Assembly (NCBI RefSeq): GCF_003007675.1
Contig: NZ_PXNP01000109.1
Span: forward strand, 234,562-298,561
DNA length: 64,000 nucleotides
Origin: Marinobacter fuscus
GTDB lineage: Bacteria; Pseudomonadota; Gammaproteobacteria; Pseudomonadales; Oleiphilaceae
Direction of reading: 5' to 3'
Below, piece by piece: positions 31,838 to 40,786 of this stretch; position 1 is the stretch's first letter, and the number at the start of each line of letters is the position of its first letter. A program made the position numbers and the translations under genes. The notes under the pieces are model-generated. The model had not been told where the DNA came from. It did no database searches and was given only the letters and a program-made list of their open reading frames with translations.

Positions 31838-32446
31838 ATGAGACACGAAATAGTCGAAAAAAACCTGGGCCTGATGATTGTTCTGATCATCCTGACCATC
31901 AGTGGCGGCTTTCTGGCCGAAGTTGTGCCGCTGTTCTTCCAGAAGAGTGTGAACGAGCCGGTAGAAGGCCTTGAGCCTCTGTCGGCGTTGGAGTTGGAAG
32001 GCCGCGACATCTACATTCGCGAGGGCTGTCACGTGTGCCATACCCAGCAGATCCGTCCCTTCCGGGCCGAGACCGAGCGTTATGGCCACTACTCCGTTGC
32101 CGGTGAGTTTGTATACGACCGTCCCTTCCTGTGGGGCTCCAAGCGTACCGGACCAGACCTCGCCCGCGTAGGCGGTCGTTACTCAGATGCCTGGCAACGC
32201 CAGCACCTGTACGATCCCCGCAGCGTGGTTCCTGAATCCAACATGCCTGCTTTCCCCTGGCTGTTCGAAAACCGTGTAGACCACGGCTCTATCGAGGCGC
32301 GGATGAAAACACTGCAAACGCTGGGTGTACCTTACACCGATGAGCAAGTAGCCAGTGCCGCCGGCGAGATTGAAGGCAAATTCGAAATCGAAGCTCTGGT
32401 CGCGTACCTGCAACAGCTGGGTACCGTGATTTCAGAGAAACGGTGA
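31838..32446 (+). CDS. ccoO: cbb3-type cytochrome c oxidase subunit II (mono-haem)
   Basis: CcoO is the membrane-anchored mono-haem cytochrome that relays electrons from CcoP to CcoN. The 202 residues have one N-terminal anchor (about 10-31) and the haem c site CHVCH in [15 protein letters not shown] (about 64-68). The axial Met is likely in [11 protein letters not shown]. Ribosome site GGGAGAG precedes the ATG by six bases. Start and stop spacings to ccoN and ccoQ are tight. Confidence 0.97.
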   Translation: MRHEIVEKNLGLMIVLIILTISGGFLAEVVPLFFQKSVNEPVEGLEPLSALELEGRDIYIREGCHVCHTQQIRPFRAETERYGHYSVAGEFVYDRPFLWGSKRTGPDLARVGGRYSDAWQRQHLYDPRSVVPESNMPAFPWLFENRVDHGSIEARMKTLQTLGVPYTDEQVASAAGEIEGKFEIEALVAYLQQLGTVISEKR

Positions 32447-32450
32447 TCCG

Positions 32451-32636
32451 ATGGATATCAACGAGTTACGTGGAATTCACTCGCTGCTGGTAATGGCAGT
32501 ATTCCTGGGCATCATCTGGTGGGCCTACAGCGCCCATCGGAAGAAGGCGAACGACGAGGCAGCTCAACTTCCCTTCGATGACGAGGAAGTGGAAAAGCGT
32601 ACTCTCGAACAGGAAAAAATGGAGAAAAAACAATGA
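32451..32636 (+). CDS. ccoQ: cbb3-type oxidase subunit CcoQ
   Basis: CcoQ is a small single-helix subunit that stabilises the complex. The 61 residues contain one membrane segment (about 10-27, HSLLVMAVFLGIIWWAYS) followed by a charged tail rich in Glu and Lys. The stop overlaps the ccoP start (ATGA), which is the usual arrangement. Confidence 0.93.
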   Translation: MDINELRGIHSLLVMAVFLGIIWWAYSAHRKKANDEAAQLPFDDEEVEKRTLEQEKMEKKQ

Positions 32637-33523
32637 GTACCTTTTGGAGCATCTGGATCAGCGTGATCGTGCTCGGTACCGTCTTCGGATGCTGGTGGCT
32701 GCTCTGGGCAACTCGTAAGAGCCAGACCAGCGACACAGAGACCGATCGGACCATGGGGCATTCCTTTGACGGCATTGAGGAATACGATAACCCTCTGCCC
32801 AAGTGGTGGTTCTATTTGTTCATAGCAACCTGCGTATTCGCCTTGGGTTACCTGGCACTCTACCCTGGCCTGGGCAATTACAAAGGCCTGCTGGGTTGGA
32901 CATCCGCTAACCAGTGGGAAGCGGAAGTAGAGGCTGCCGACGAGAAGTACGGTGAAATCTACGCCCAGTACGGCCAGACGGCCATCCCCGAACTGGCGCA
33001 GAATCAGGATGCGATGAAAATCGGCCAGCGGCTGTTTGCCAACAACTGCTCGGTATGCCATGGCACTGCAGCTCGTGGCCAGGTGGGCTTCCCCAACCTG
33101 ACCGACGACGACTGGTTGTGGGGCGGCGAGCCTGAGCAGATCCTGCACAGCATTGCACAGGGTCGCAACGGCAATATGCCCGCCAAAGGCGTTATGCCGA
33201 ACATGAGCAACGAGCAGGTAGACCAGGTGGTGAACTACGTACTGAGTTTCAGTGGCCGCGAAAAAGACGCTGCCGCTGCAGAAGCCGGTGCCGCTGTGTT
33301 CGCCCAGGCCTGTACCGCGTGTCACGGTGCCGACGGCACCGGTATGGCCGCCATGGGCGCACCGAACCTGACTGACAATGTCTGGCTTTATGGCTCCACC
33401 TACGAGTGGATCAAGGAGACCGTTGTCAACGGTCGCCAGAACCAGATGCCCAAGCAGGAAGGTCGTTTGACCGCTGACCAGATCCAGATTCTGGCCGCCT
33501 ACGTCTACAGCCTGTCCAACTGA
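32633..33523 (+). CDS. ccoP: cbb3-type oxidase subunit III (di-haem)
   Basis: CcoP takes electrons from soluble cytochrome c. The 296 residues have two N-terminal membrane segments (about 5-25 and 55-78) and two cytochrome c domains with CSVCH (about residue 140) and CTACH (about 230). Axial methionines are plausible in GNMPAKG and NQMPKQEG. The two-helix, two-haem form is the pseudomonad type. Two hairpins lie in the 131 bases before ccoG. Confidence 0.97.
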   Translation: MSTFWSIWISVIVLGTVFGCWWLLWATRKSQTSDTETDRTMGHSFDGIEEYDNPLPKWWFYLFIATCVFALGYLALYPGLGNYKGLLGWTSANQWEAEVEAADEKYGEIYAQYGQTAIPELAQNQDAMKIGQRLFANNCSVCHGTAARGQVGFPNLTDDDWLWGGEPEQILHSIAQGRNGNMPAKGVMPNMSNEQVDQVVNYVLSFSGREKDAAAAEAGAAVFAQACTACHGADGTGMAAMGAPNLTDNVWLYGSTYEWIKETVVNGRQNQMPKQEGRLTADQIQILAAYVYSLSN

Positions 33524-33532
33524 GTCAGACCC

Positions 33533-33598
33533 GGCCAGGCTTGCCCTGGCCAGGTCTTCTCAACCCTGTATCTGCGTTGCGGGTACAGGCTTGAGAAG
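33533..33598 (+). repeat. Two consecutive hairpins between ccoP and ccoG
   Basis: The first hairpin is GGCCAGG, loop CTTGC, CCTGGCC (33533-33551). The second has the perfect 8-bp arms CTTCTCAA and TTGAGAAG plus an inner CTGTA/TACAG pair (33556-33598). Neither is followed by a T run, so they are more likely to be RNA processing or stabilising elements than terminators. They separate the structural ccoNOQP genes from the assembly genes. Confidence 0.6.
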
Positions 33599-33654
33599 AT
33601 CAGCAGACCCACTGAGGCCCGCTCCCAGATATATCACTCCCCGGGAGGTTACCC

Positions 33655-35088
33655 ATGAGTAAAGAAATTCCGGTCCATCAGGTCGACCCGAACTCCGACC
33701 CTTCCAATAACAAGAAAAAGTCAGAAACTGTCGACTTGTATGAGAGTCGACAAAAGATTTACGTAAAAGAAATCAAAGGCTTTTTCCAGCGGATCCGGAA
33801 TGTCAGCCTCACCCTGCTGATGGGCATGTACTTTCTGTTCGTCTGGCTGACACTGGACGGCCAGCCCCTGATTCATTTTGATTTGCCCGCCCGGGAATTC
33901 CACCTCTACGGCATGACTTTCTTCCCGAAGGACTTCTTTTTGCTGTCCGGGATGCTGATCATCTGTGCCTTCGGCCTGTTCTTTATCACGACCTTGTTTG
34001 GCCGGGTCTGGTGCGGATACACCTGCCCCCAAACGGTTTGGACATTCATCTTCATGTGGATCGAAGAGAAGGTTGAGGGCAACCGGAACAAGCGAATCAA
34101 ACTCGACAAGGCGCCCAACTCTTCGGCCAAGCTGGCCAAGAAGTCCATCAAGCATGCCTTGTGGTTGTTTGTGGCTTTGGCCACCGGCCTCACCTTCGTT
34201 GGCTATTTCTACCCTATCCGTGAGCTGATCGCTGACATTTTCACGCTCAATGCCAACGGCTGGGCCTATTTCTGGGTAGGTTTCTTCACCGTTGCCACCT
34301 ACCTGAACGCGGGCTGGCTGCGGGAGCAGGTGTGCCTGTACATGTGCCCCTATGCCCGGTTCCAGTCGGTCATGTTTGATCCGAACACCCGCATCGTTTC
34401 GTACGATCCCAACCGTGGCGAGCCCCGGGGCAGCCGTAAGAAAAGTGCAAAACCCAGCGAAATTGGCTTGGGTGACTGCATTGACTGTGGGCAGTGTGTT
34501 CAGGTCTGCCCTACCGGTATCGATATTCGAGACGGCCTGCAGTACGAGTGCATCGGTTGTGCGCTCTGTATCGATGCCTGTGACGAAGTCATGGAGAAAA
34601 TGGATTATCCCAAAGGGCTGATCCGCTACACCACAGAAAACGAGCTGGAAGGCAAAACCTCCAAACTCTTACGCCCCCGTACGTTTGGCTACGGTGCGGT
34701 ACTGGCACTGATGATCGGAGCCGTTATTTTCACGATCGCAACCCGGGTACCTGCCAAGATGGACGTACTCAGGGATCGTGGTGCCCTGTTCAGCTTCAAC
34801 GGTGAGGGCCGCGTAGAGAACTCGTACACCGTCAAGATTCAGAACATGTCGGAAGTCCCGCAAACCTTCACGCTTTCTGTGGAGGGGTTGGATGACATCC
34901 GGATTCTGACCACCACTACGGTGAATGTCAGCAGCGGAGAAAACCTGTCGTTGCCAACGGTGGTGGATGTTCCGCCTGAATCGTTGGAGGATACCAACAA
35001 CGAGATCCGCTTCCATGCGGAATCCGGCGGCGGCGAAGCCATCCGCCTGGAGACTGAAAGCCGCTTTGTTGGCCCGCGGCCCCGTTAA
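33655..35088 (+). CDS. ccoG: Cytochrome c oxidase accessory protein CcoG
   Basis: CcoG (RdxA/FixG) is a membrane ferredoxin-like cupric reductase that supplies Cu(I) for the oxidase. The 477 residues have about five membrane helices, a CGYTCPQTVW segment, and two [4Fe-4S] clusters. The first cluster is in CIDCGQCVQVCP and the second in CIGCALCIDACD, with C-terminal periplasmic β domain (FixG_C) from about residue 360. GGGAGG stands before the ATG at 33655. It opens the ccoGHIS assembly group. Confidence 0.96.
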   Translation: MSKEIPVHQVDPNSDPSNNKKKSETVDLYESRQKIYVKEIKGFFQRIRNVSLTLLMGMYFLFVWLTLDGQPLIHFDLPAREFHLYGMTFFPKDFFLLSGMLIICAFGLFFITTLFGRVWCGYTCPQTVWTFIFMWIEEKVEGNRNKRIKLDKAPNSSAKLAKKSIKHALWLFVALATGLTFVGYFYPIRELIADIFTLNANGWAYFWVGFFTVATYLNAGWLREQVCLYMCPYARFQSVMFDPNTRIVSYDPNRGEPRGSRKKSAKPSEIGLGDCIDCGQCVQVCPTGIDIRDGLQYECIGCALCIDACDEVMEKMDYPKGLIRYTTENELEGKTSKLLRPRTFGYGAVLALMIGAVIFTIATRVPAKMDVLRDRGALFSFNGEGRVENSYTVKIQNMSEVPQTFTLSVEGLDDIRILTTTTVNVSSGENLSLPTVVDVPPESLEDTNNEIRFHAESGGGEAIRLETESRFVGPRPR

Positions 35089-35128
35089 GTACACGGGGCC
35101 AGCTGGCCCCAAGCCATAGACCCGAGAT

Positions 35129-35653
35129 ATGAATGTAATGACTGATAAGGCACCTGTTGCACCCTGGTATCGCCAGCCCTGGTTCTGGTTTCTGACAATT
35201 TTCCCCCTGGCATCTATTCTCTGGGGCGTAACCATGCTGATCATTTCTGCCAGCCTGGACACCTCTATGGTCAGCGATGACTATTCCAAGGAAGGCCGCG
35301 GCATCAATATGGCCATCGCCCGGGATCATAAAGCCGCCGAGATGGGCATTGAGGGCGAGCTGTCGTTCGAAGGCCGCAAAGCAGAGCTCGCGCTGACAAC
35401 CCGTAACGGTGCGGCCGATTATCCCTACGTTATTCTGAACCTGTATCACCCGACACTCTCGGAAAATGACCGGGTTATCCAGTTCCAGCGCCTGGCCAAC
35501 GGGGAGTATTCCGGCCGTCTGCTGGAAGACCTCAGTGGCCGCTGGTATTACGACCTGCAGAGCCCGGAAAACGACTGGCGTGTGAAAGGCGAAATCCGGC
35601 TGCCCGCCACCCAGGCCGTTATTCTGAGCGCCGGGAGTGAATCGAAAGATTGA
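35129..35653 (+). CDS. ccoH: cbb3 assembly protein CcoH (FixH family)
   Basis: CcoH is needed for stable cbb3 assembly and interacts with subunits CcoN and CcoP. The 174 residues have one N-terminal membrane helix (about 14-38, PWFWFLTIFPLASILWGVTM) and a periplasmic FixH domain with LYHPTLSENDR and GRWYYDLQ. Its TGA overlaps the TTG start of ccoI (TTGA), so the ATPase is translationally coupled. Confidence 0.92.
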   Translation: MNVMTDKAPVAPWYRQPWFWFLTIFPLASILWGVTMLIISASLDTSMVSDDYSKEGRGINMAIARDHKAAEMGIEGELSFEGRKAELALTTRNGAADYPYVILNLYHPTLSENDRVIQFQRLANGEYSGRLLEDLSGRWYYDLQSPENDWRVKGEIRLPATQAVILSAGSESKD

Positions 35654-38073
35654 CCAGCGTCAGTTGCTTTCACTGCGGAGAACCCGCGGAGGGGCATCCG
35701 CCCATTACCCTGGAGCTTGAGGGCGAGCACCGCCACTTTTGCTGCCAGGGCTGCAAAGCTGTTTGCCAGACCATCTACCAGGAAGGTCTGACCGGCTTCT
35801 ACGATTTGCGCACCGAGCCTGCGGTGACGCCACGTGAACTGACACGCCCGGAAGTTGAGCGAATCCGGGAACTGGATCACCCTCTGGTTCAGCAGGCCTT
35901 TGTGGCGCCCGTCAAAGCTGGTCAGGAGGCACAACTGCTTATCGGTGGCATTACCTGCGCCGCCTGCATATGGCTGCTCGAGAACCACATGAAGCAGCAG
36001 CCGGGAGTTCAGAGCTTTACCGTAAACCACACCACCCAGCGAGCCAGGCTGGTATGGTCTTCGGATAAAGCTCGCCTGAGCGACCTGCTCATTGCCATTC
36101 ACGAACTCGGCTACAGCGCCCGCCCCTATCAGGCCGATGAAGCCGAGCTGGCACTGAAAGCCGAACACCGCTCCATGCTGATACGCCTGGCCGTGGCCGG
36201 TATTGGCATGTTCCAGAGCATGATGCTGGCGTTTCCGCTGTATTTCGAACTGATCAGCGACCTATCGCCGGAGTTTGTCAGCTTCTTCCGTTGGTTCAGC
36301 CTGCTGGTAGCAACACCGGTGGTGTTTTACAGTGCTCGCTCATTCTTTACCAATGCCCGCAGAGACATTCTGTCCCGCCATCTGACCATGGATGTGCCGG
36401 TTGCCATCGCCATCGGCCTGGCTTTCGGCGCCAGCGCCTGGATTACGGTTTTTGGTGGTGGTGAAGTCTATTTCGAGTCCGTGTGCATGTTCACCTTTTT
36501 CCTGCTGCTGGGCCGTTATATCGAAGTTCAGGCCCGCTATCGGGCCGGGCTCAGCGGCAATGCGCTGGCCGGATTCCAGCCGTCGGTCGCGGCGCTGGTT
36601 GAGCAGGGCGAAGCCAGAATCGTTGCCCTTCACGACGTTAAGCCGGGCAATATTGTCAGAGTTCGCCCGGGTGAAACCCTTCCGGTTGATGGCGAAATTG
36701 TTTCCGGCGAATCCACTCTGAACGAAGCTGCCCTGACCGGCGAATATCTTCCGGAAACCCGCCGGCCCGGCGATACCGTTCATGCCGGTAGTGTGAATGG
36801 TGAAAACCCGCTCGATATCCTGGTGATTCGGTCCGGCGCACAAACCCGGCTGTCCGGCATCATGCGTGTTCTTGACCGGGTGCAATCAGAAAAGCCACCG
36901 GTGGCCCGTATGGCAGACAGGATTGCCGGCAAGTTTGTCGGGCGGGTACTGATTCTTGCGCCCGTTGTCTGGCTCGGCTGGTGGCTGGCAGGCGCAGACA
37001 ACGCCTTCGACATCACGCTCTCGGTACTGGTGGTTACCTGTCCCTGTGCGCTGTCGCTGGCAACACCCACTGCCATTACCGCGGCCACCGTCCGGCTCAG
37101 GAAACTCGGCTTTCTGCCAACCCGGGGCCACACCCTGGAATCCATGAACAGCATCGATACAGTGGTATTCGACAAAACCGGCACCCTGACCCGTGGGGAG
37201 CTCACGCTCACCGGACAAACCGCTTTCGGCCATCTGGCACTTGATGAATGCCTGCGCCTTGCCGCCGGGCTCGAAAAGCATTCAGAACACCCGATTGCCC
37301 GGGTGTTTCACGACCAGCCATCGGTTGCGGTAAGCCAGGTGGTGAACCATCTGGGCGGAGGCTTGTCTGGAGTCTATCAGGGTCACCCCGTGTACATTGG
37401 CCATAAAAGCTTTGTGCAGGAACAGACCTCAATGATTCCGCCGGAAAGTGACGAAAGCGGCGGCATGGAAATCTGGCTGGCGACAGACCGCGCCTGGCTT
37501 GCCCGATTCCAGTTGGATGATCAGATCCGTGATGACGCAGCATTTACCATAGAGGCCCTGCATCGTGCCGGTATCCAGGCGTTGTTGCTGAGCGGGGATC
37601 GTTCAGGCCATGTTCAGCAGGTTGCAAAGGCTCTGAAGATCGACCGAGCCATTGGTGAAGCCTCACCCGAGCAGAAGCTGCAGGTGCTTGAGCAGCTCAG
37701 AGCCGAGGGCCATCAAGTAATGATGGTGGGCGACGGGCTGAACGACCTGCCCTCGATGGCAGGTGCGGGTATTTCCGTTGCCATGGGTACCGCCGCCGAC
37801 CTCACGCAGTTGCAGGCGGATGCCGTGTTGCTGAACGGGCAACTCGCGCAACTGGTGCGGGCGCTGGAAACCAGCCACCAGACCCGTAAGGTTATCCGGC
37901 AAAACATGATCTGGGCCTTCGGTTACAATGTCAGCGCTTTGCCCCTGGCCGCCGCCGGGCTGGTGGCACCATGGCTGGCAGCCATCGGAATGTCGCTCAG
38001 TTCTCTGGTGGTGGTGCTCAATGCATTGAGGCTGAGTAAACGCCCTGATACCGTGAACCACACACTCCGATAG
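35650..38073 (+). CDS. ccoI: Copper-exporting P1B-type ATPase CcoI
   Basis: CcoI (FixI/CtpA type) delivers copper for the CuB centre of cbb3 oxidases. The 807 residues start with a metal-binding segment rich in cysteine (SCFHCGEPAEG, FCCQGCKAVC), then an HMA domain with ITCAACIW. Eight membrane helices follow, with the CPC transport motif in VTCPCALSLATP, phosphorylation site DKTGTLT, SEHPIA, and hinge GDGLNDLPSMAGAG. The start is TTG at 35650, overlapping the ccoH stop. The CcoI position between ccoH and ccoS supports this role over general copper detoxification. Confidence 0.96.
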   Translation: MTSVSCFHCGEPAEGHPPITLELEGEHRHFCCQGCKAVCQTIYQEGLTGFYDLRTEPAVTPRELTRPEVERIRELDHPLVQQAFVAPVKAGQEAQLLIGGITCAACIWLLENHMKQQPGVQSFTVNHTTQRARLVWSSDKARLSDLLIAIHELGYSARPYQADEAELALKAEHRSMLIRLAVAGIGMFQSMMLAFPLYFELISDLSPEFVSFFRWFSLLVATPVVFYSARSFFTNARRDILSRHLTMDVPVAIAIGLAFGASAWITVFGGGEVYFESVCMFTFFLLLGRYIEVQARYRAGLSGNALAGFQPSVAALVEQGEARIVALHDVKPGNIVRVRPGETLPVDGEIVSGESTLNEAALTGEYLPETRRPGDTVHAGSVNGENPLDILVIRSGAQTRLSGIMRVLDRVQSEKPPVARMADRIAGKFVGRVLILAPVVWLGWWLAGADNAFDITLSVLVVTCPCALSLATPTAITAATVRLRKLGFLPTRGHTLESMNSIDTVVFDKTGTLTRGELTLTGQTAFGHLALDECLRLAAGLEKHSEHPIARVFHDQPSVAVSQVVNHLGGGLSGVYQGHPVYIGHKSFVQEQTSMIPPESDESGGMEIWLATDRAWLARFQLDDQIRDDAAFTIEALHRAGIQALLLSGDRSGHVQQVAKALKIDRAIGEASPEQKLQVLEQLRAEGHQVMMVGDGLNDLPSMAGAGISVAMGTAADLTQLQADAVLLNGQLAQLVRALETSHQTRKVIRQNMIWAFGYNVSALPLAAAGLVAPWLAAIGMSLSSLVVVLNALRLSKRPDTVNHTLR

Positions 38074-38082
38074 GAGGCAGCT

Positions 38083-38319
38083 ATGCAAATTGTCATAATT
38101 CTTGTGCCCCTGATGCTGCTTCTCGTGGCTCTGGGCGTTTTGTTGTTTTCCTGGGCGGTGAAAAACGGTCAGTATGATGACCTGGACGGTCCAGCCCATC
38201 GCATCTTGTATGATGACGACAAAGACATGATCCCCACCCACAAAAATGACAAGGCTCCGGCCTCCACCCGACAGCCGGACAACAGCACTGAAGAAGACAG
38301 CAACAAGCCGGAGAGCTGA
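38083..38319 (+). CDS. ccoS: cbb3-type oxidase assembly protein CcoS
   Basis: CcoS is a small membrane protein needed to put haem and copper into CcoN. The 78 residues have one helix (about 2-24) followed by the conserved FSWAVKNGQYDDLDGPAHRIL, in which NGQYDDL is the family mark, and a hydrophilic tail. GGAGGC lies seven bases before the ATG. It is ten bases from ccoI. Confidence 0.94.
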   Translation: MQIVIILVPLMLLLVALGVLLFSWAVKNGQYDDLDGPAHRILYDDDKDMIPTHKNDKAPASTRQPDNSTEEDSNKPES

Positions 38320-38324
38320 AACCC

Positions 38325-39014
38325 GTGCAACCGGAACTTTACCTGAGCTACCCCAGTGCGTTCCTCATCGGATTGCTTGGCAGCACCCACTGTCTTGGTA
38401 TGTGCGGCGGCATCAGTGCTTCGTTGTCGATGGCACTGCCGGTTGGCAAGGGGTTCAGGTTTCGCCAGAGCCTGATGCTGCTGGCGTTTAATGGTGGGCG
38501 AATCGCCAGTTATACCCTGATAGCCACCTTGATAGCCCTGCTCAGTACCCGAGCGGCCAACCAATGGCAAGGAGTCGGCCTGGCGCTGATGACATTGGCC
38601 GGTCTGCTGCTGATTATGATGGGTTTATCAATGGGCCAGTGGTGGCAGGGTATCCGGTTTGTCGAGCGGGTTGGTGCCCCGGCGTGGCGGTTTTTGTCGC
38701 CACTGACACGCCGCTTTCTACCGGTGAACAACGTCGGCCAGGCTCTGGCTTTGGGTGGGCTATGGGGCTGGCTGCCCTGTGGGCTGGTATACAGTACTCT
38801 GGGCTGGGCAGCGCTGCAGCCAACGGTCACCAGTGCAGCACTCACCATGACTTTCTTCGGGCTGGGCACTCTGCCCTCGATGCTGGCTACCGGCTATGCC
38901 GCAACCTGGATACGCGACCTGAAAGGCCATCAGGGCTTTCGCAAACTCAGCGGTGCCCTGTTGATCCTGTTCGGGCTATGGACGCTGCCCTTCCAGTTGC
39001 TGCTCCAGCACTAA
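38325..39014 (+). CDS. TauE/SafE-like membrane protein of the cco locus
   Basis: The 229 residues predict six membrane helices with a family motif in LGSTHCLGMCGG, two cysteines near residues 23-27, and a second GWLPCGLVYS (about 146-155). This is the sulfite-exporter/DsbD-TM-like family often found beside ccoS (sometimes called CcoH2 or CcoA-like in error); a role in copper or thiol handling for oxidase assembly is likely but not shown. The start is GTG at 38325, directly after ccoS. In pseudomonads hemN and anr follow such genes; here ttcA on the other strand comes next. Confidence 0.82.
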   Translation: MQPELYLSYPSAFLIGLLGSTHCLGMCGGISASLSMALPVGKGFRFRQSLMLLAFNGGRIASYTLIATLIALLSTRAANQWQGVGLALMTLAGLLLIMMGLSMGQWWQGIRFVERVGAPAWRFLSPLTRRFLPVNNVGQALALGGLWGWLPCGLVYSTLGWAALQPTVTSAALTMTFFGLGTLPSMLATGYAATWIRDLKGHQGFRKLSGALLILFGLWTLPFQLLLQH

Positions 39015-39057
39015 TATCCGGAAACCTGCCTACCGCAAAGCCGCAGACTCACGGGCA

Positions 39058-39969
39058 TCAGATATTGAGCACATCCAGACGCCCGAAATCCTGTGCCGGC
39101 TCTGCGCTCTGCACCACCGCCTGCCGTTTGCCGCCCAGGCGCTTACCTTCCTTGAAGTCGTAGAGTTCGGGGTCTGCCAAGTGCGAGGGTTCCACGTTAC
39201 AGATCGCGCGGAACATGGTCTCCAGGCGGCCAGGGTGCTGTTTGTCCCAGGTCTGGAACATCTCCTTGATCACCTGGCGCTGCAGGTTCTCCTGAGAACC
39301 GCACAGGTTACAGGGAATGATCGGATAACCACGAAGCGAGGCGTAACGGGCTATGTCCTTTTCGCGGGCATAGGCCAACGGCCGGATGACGGTATTACGG
39401 CCATCGTCACTGTGCAGCACCGGCGGCATGGATTTCAGTTTGCCGCCGTAGAACATATTCAGAAACAGGGTCTCCAGCAGATCATCGCGGTGGTGCCCAA
39501 GGGCAATCTTGGTCACACCATGGGCCTCGGCAAAGTTGTAGAGAATCCCGCGTCGCAGTCTGGAGCAAAGGCCACAGGTGGTTTTGCCTTCCGGCACCTT
39601 CTCTTTGACAATGCTGTAGGTGTCTTTTTCGATGATATGGTATTCAATACCCAGAGACTCCAGATAGGCAGGCAGGACATGCTCGGGAAACCCCGGCTGC
39701 TTCTGATCCAGGTTCACCGCAATGATCTCGAACCTCACCGGCGCACTCTTCTGAAGGTTAAGCAGAATGTCGAGCATGGCGTAAGAGTCCTTACCACCGG
39801 ACAAGCAGCACATCACCTTGTCTCCGGCCTCGATCATCGAAAAATCGGCAATCGCCTGGCCCGCTTCACGGCGCAGACGCTTCTGCAATTTGTTAAGCTC
39901 GAGCTTCTGGCGACGCTCCTGATCGGAAACCGGCTGGAGTTCGGAACGGGCGGTGATGGCTTCAGACAT
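39058..39969 (-). CDS. ttcA: tRNA 2-thiocytidine synthase TtcA
   Basis: TtcA thiolates C32 of several tRNAs using an ATP-PP-loop and a [4Fe-4S] cluster. The 303 residues show [11 protein letters not shown] (about 58-68) and the CGLC pair in [12 protein letters not shown] (about 136-139), plus the third cysteine in CNLCGSQ. The tail ends with a 28-residue extension. It runs against the cco locus and diverges from the DnaJ-like gene. Confidence 0.95.
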   Translation of the reverse strand: MSEAITARSELQPVSDQERRQKLELNKLQKRLRREAGQAIADFSMIEAGDKVMCCLSGGKDSYAMLDILLNLQKSAPVRFEIIAVNLDQKQPGFPEHVLPAYLESLGIEYHIIEKDTYSIVKEKVPEGKTTCGLCSRLRRGILYNFAEAHGVTKIALGHHRDDLLETLFLNMFYGGKLKSMPPVLHSDDGRNTVIRPLAYAREKDIARYASLRGYPIIPCNLCGSQENLQRQVIKEMFQTWDKQHPGRLETMFRAICNVEPSHLADPELYDFKEGKRLGGKRQAVVQSAEPAQDFGRLDVLNI

Positions 39970-40101
39970 TCTGTTCTACGCTTGCAAGGAAAATGTGCGG
40001 CGATTATACGCGCCTCAATCCATCAGTAACAGAACGGGACTGCAGATATGCGGTAATCCGAAAGTACGCGATTGTCAGATGGCACAAATACCAGGATTCT
40101 G

Positions 40102-40752
40102 ATGATAACCTTTCAAAAAAGCGAGGCAGACATGACGCCGGAGGAACACCACTGGCTGGCGCAACACGTGCAGCACCTCCAGGTGGCTATTGAACACGAA
40201 CTGCGGCTGGCGGGCCCGGTCGGCATATCTGAGCTGGAGCTCATCCGGGTGCTCCAGGGCGAGCGCTGGCAGTTGATAGGGCCGGTCGATTTCCACCAGC
40301 CCTCCCGGCTCTACCCTGTACACTTTCTTGTTTTCCACGCACTCTACAGGCTGCAGGATCAGATGGCCCGGGAGGGTGAAGGCCTAGACATATCGCCTTT
40401 GCGCCTCGCCATCCGAACACTCAGGAGCGAGAATGAAGCCTTGCTACCGGATAGTGCCGACCCGTTAAAGGACTTCTACCTGGATCTGACGCAATACTTC
40501 ATGGCAAACGCCGACATTGAAGACATGCTCAACAGCTTCTGGGCTGGCACCGGCGCCCGAAAGCCTGCGCCAGAGAGTGTCGAGTCGGCAGCGCGGGTGT
40601 TCGGGTTTGAGGCTCTGCCCGAGCAATTCATCACGGTGAAACAGAGATTTCGCAGGCTGGTCATGCGCGCCCACCCGGACCGGGGTGGCTGCACCAACGA
40701 TATCCAGCAACTGAACCTGGCCTTCTCGGTACTGAAACAACATTACGCCTGA
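40102..40752 (+). CDS. DnaJ-related co-chaperone-like protein
   Basis: The 217 residues have an N-terminal helical domain (DNAJ_related type) with LQVAIEHELRLAGPVGISELELIRVLQ and PSRLYPVHFLVFHALYRLQ. At the C terminus is a short J domain with HPDRGG (about 192-197), where the HPD tripeptide that stimulates Hsp70 is intact. Starts at 40072 (TTG), 40102 and 40132 (ATG) are all in frame; 40102 has AGG six bases upstream, and 40132 also has GAGG. The gene diverges from ttcA. Confidence 0.82.
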   Translation: MITFQKSEADMTPEEHHWLAQHVQHLQVAIEHELRLAGPVGISELELIRVLQGERWQLIGPVDFHQPSRLYPVHFLVFHALYRLQDQMAREGEGLDISPLRLAIRTLRSENEALLPDSADPLKDFYLDLTQYFMANADIEDMLNSFWAGTGARKPAPESVESAARVFGFEALPEQFITVKQRFRRLVMRAHPDRGGCTNDIQQLNLAFSVLKQHYA

Positions 40753-40786
40753 ACAGACTTACCCGCTCCGAACACAGGATTCACCC

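Noticed and set aside
33533..33598. Intrinsic terminator after ccoP
   Set aside because: Both stems lack a following T run, so termination was not claimed; they are listed as hairpins.
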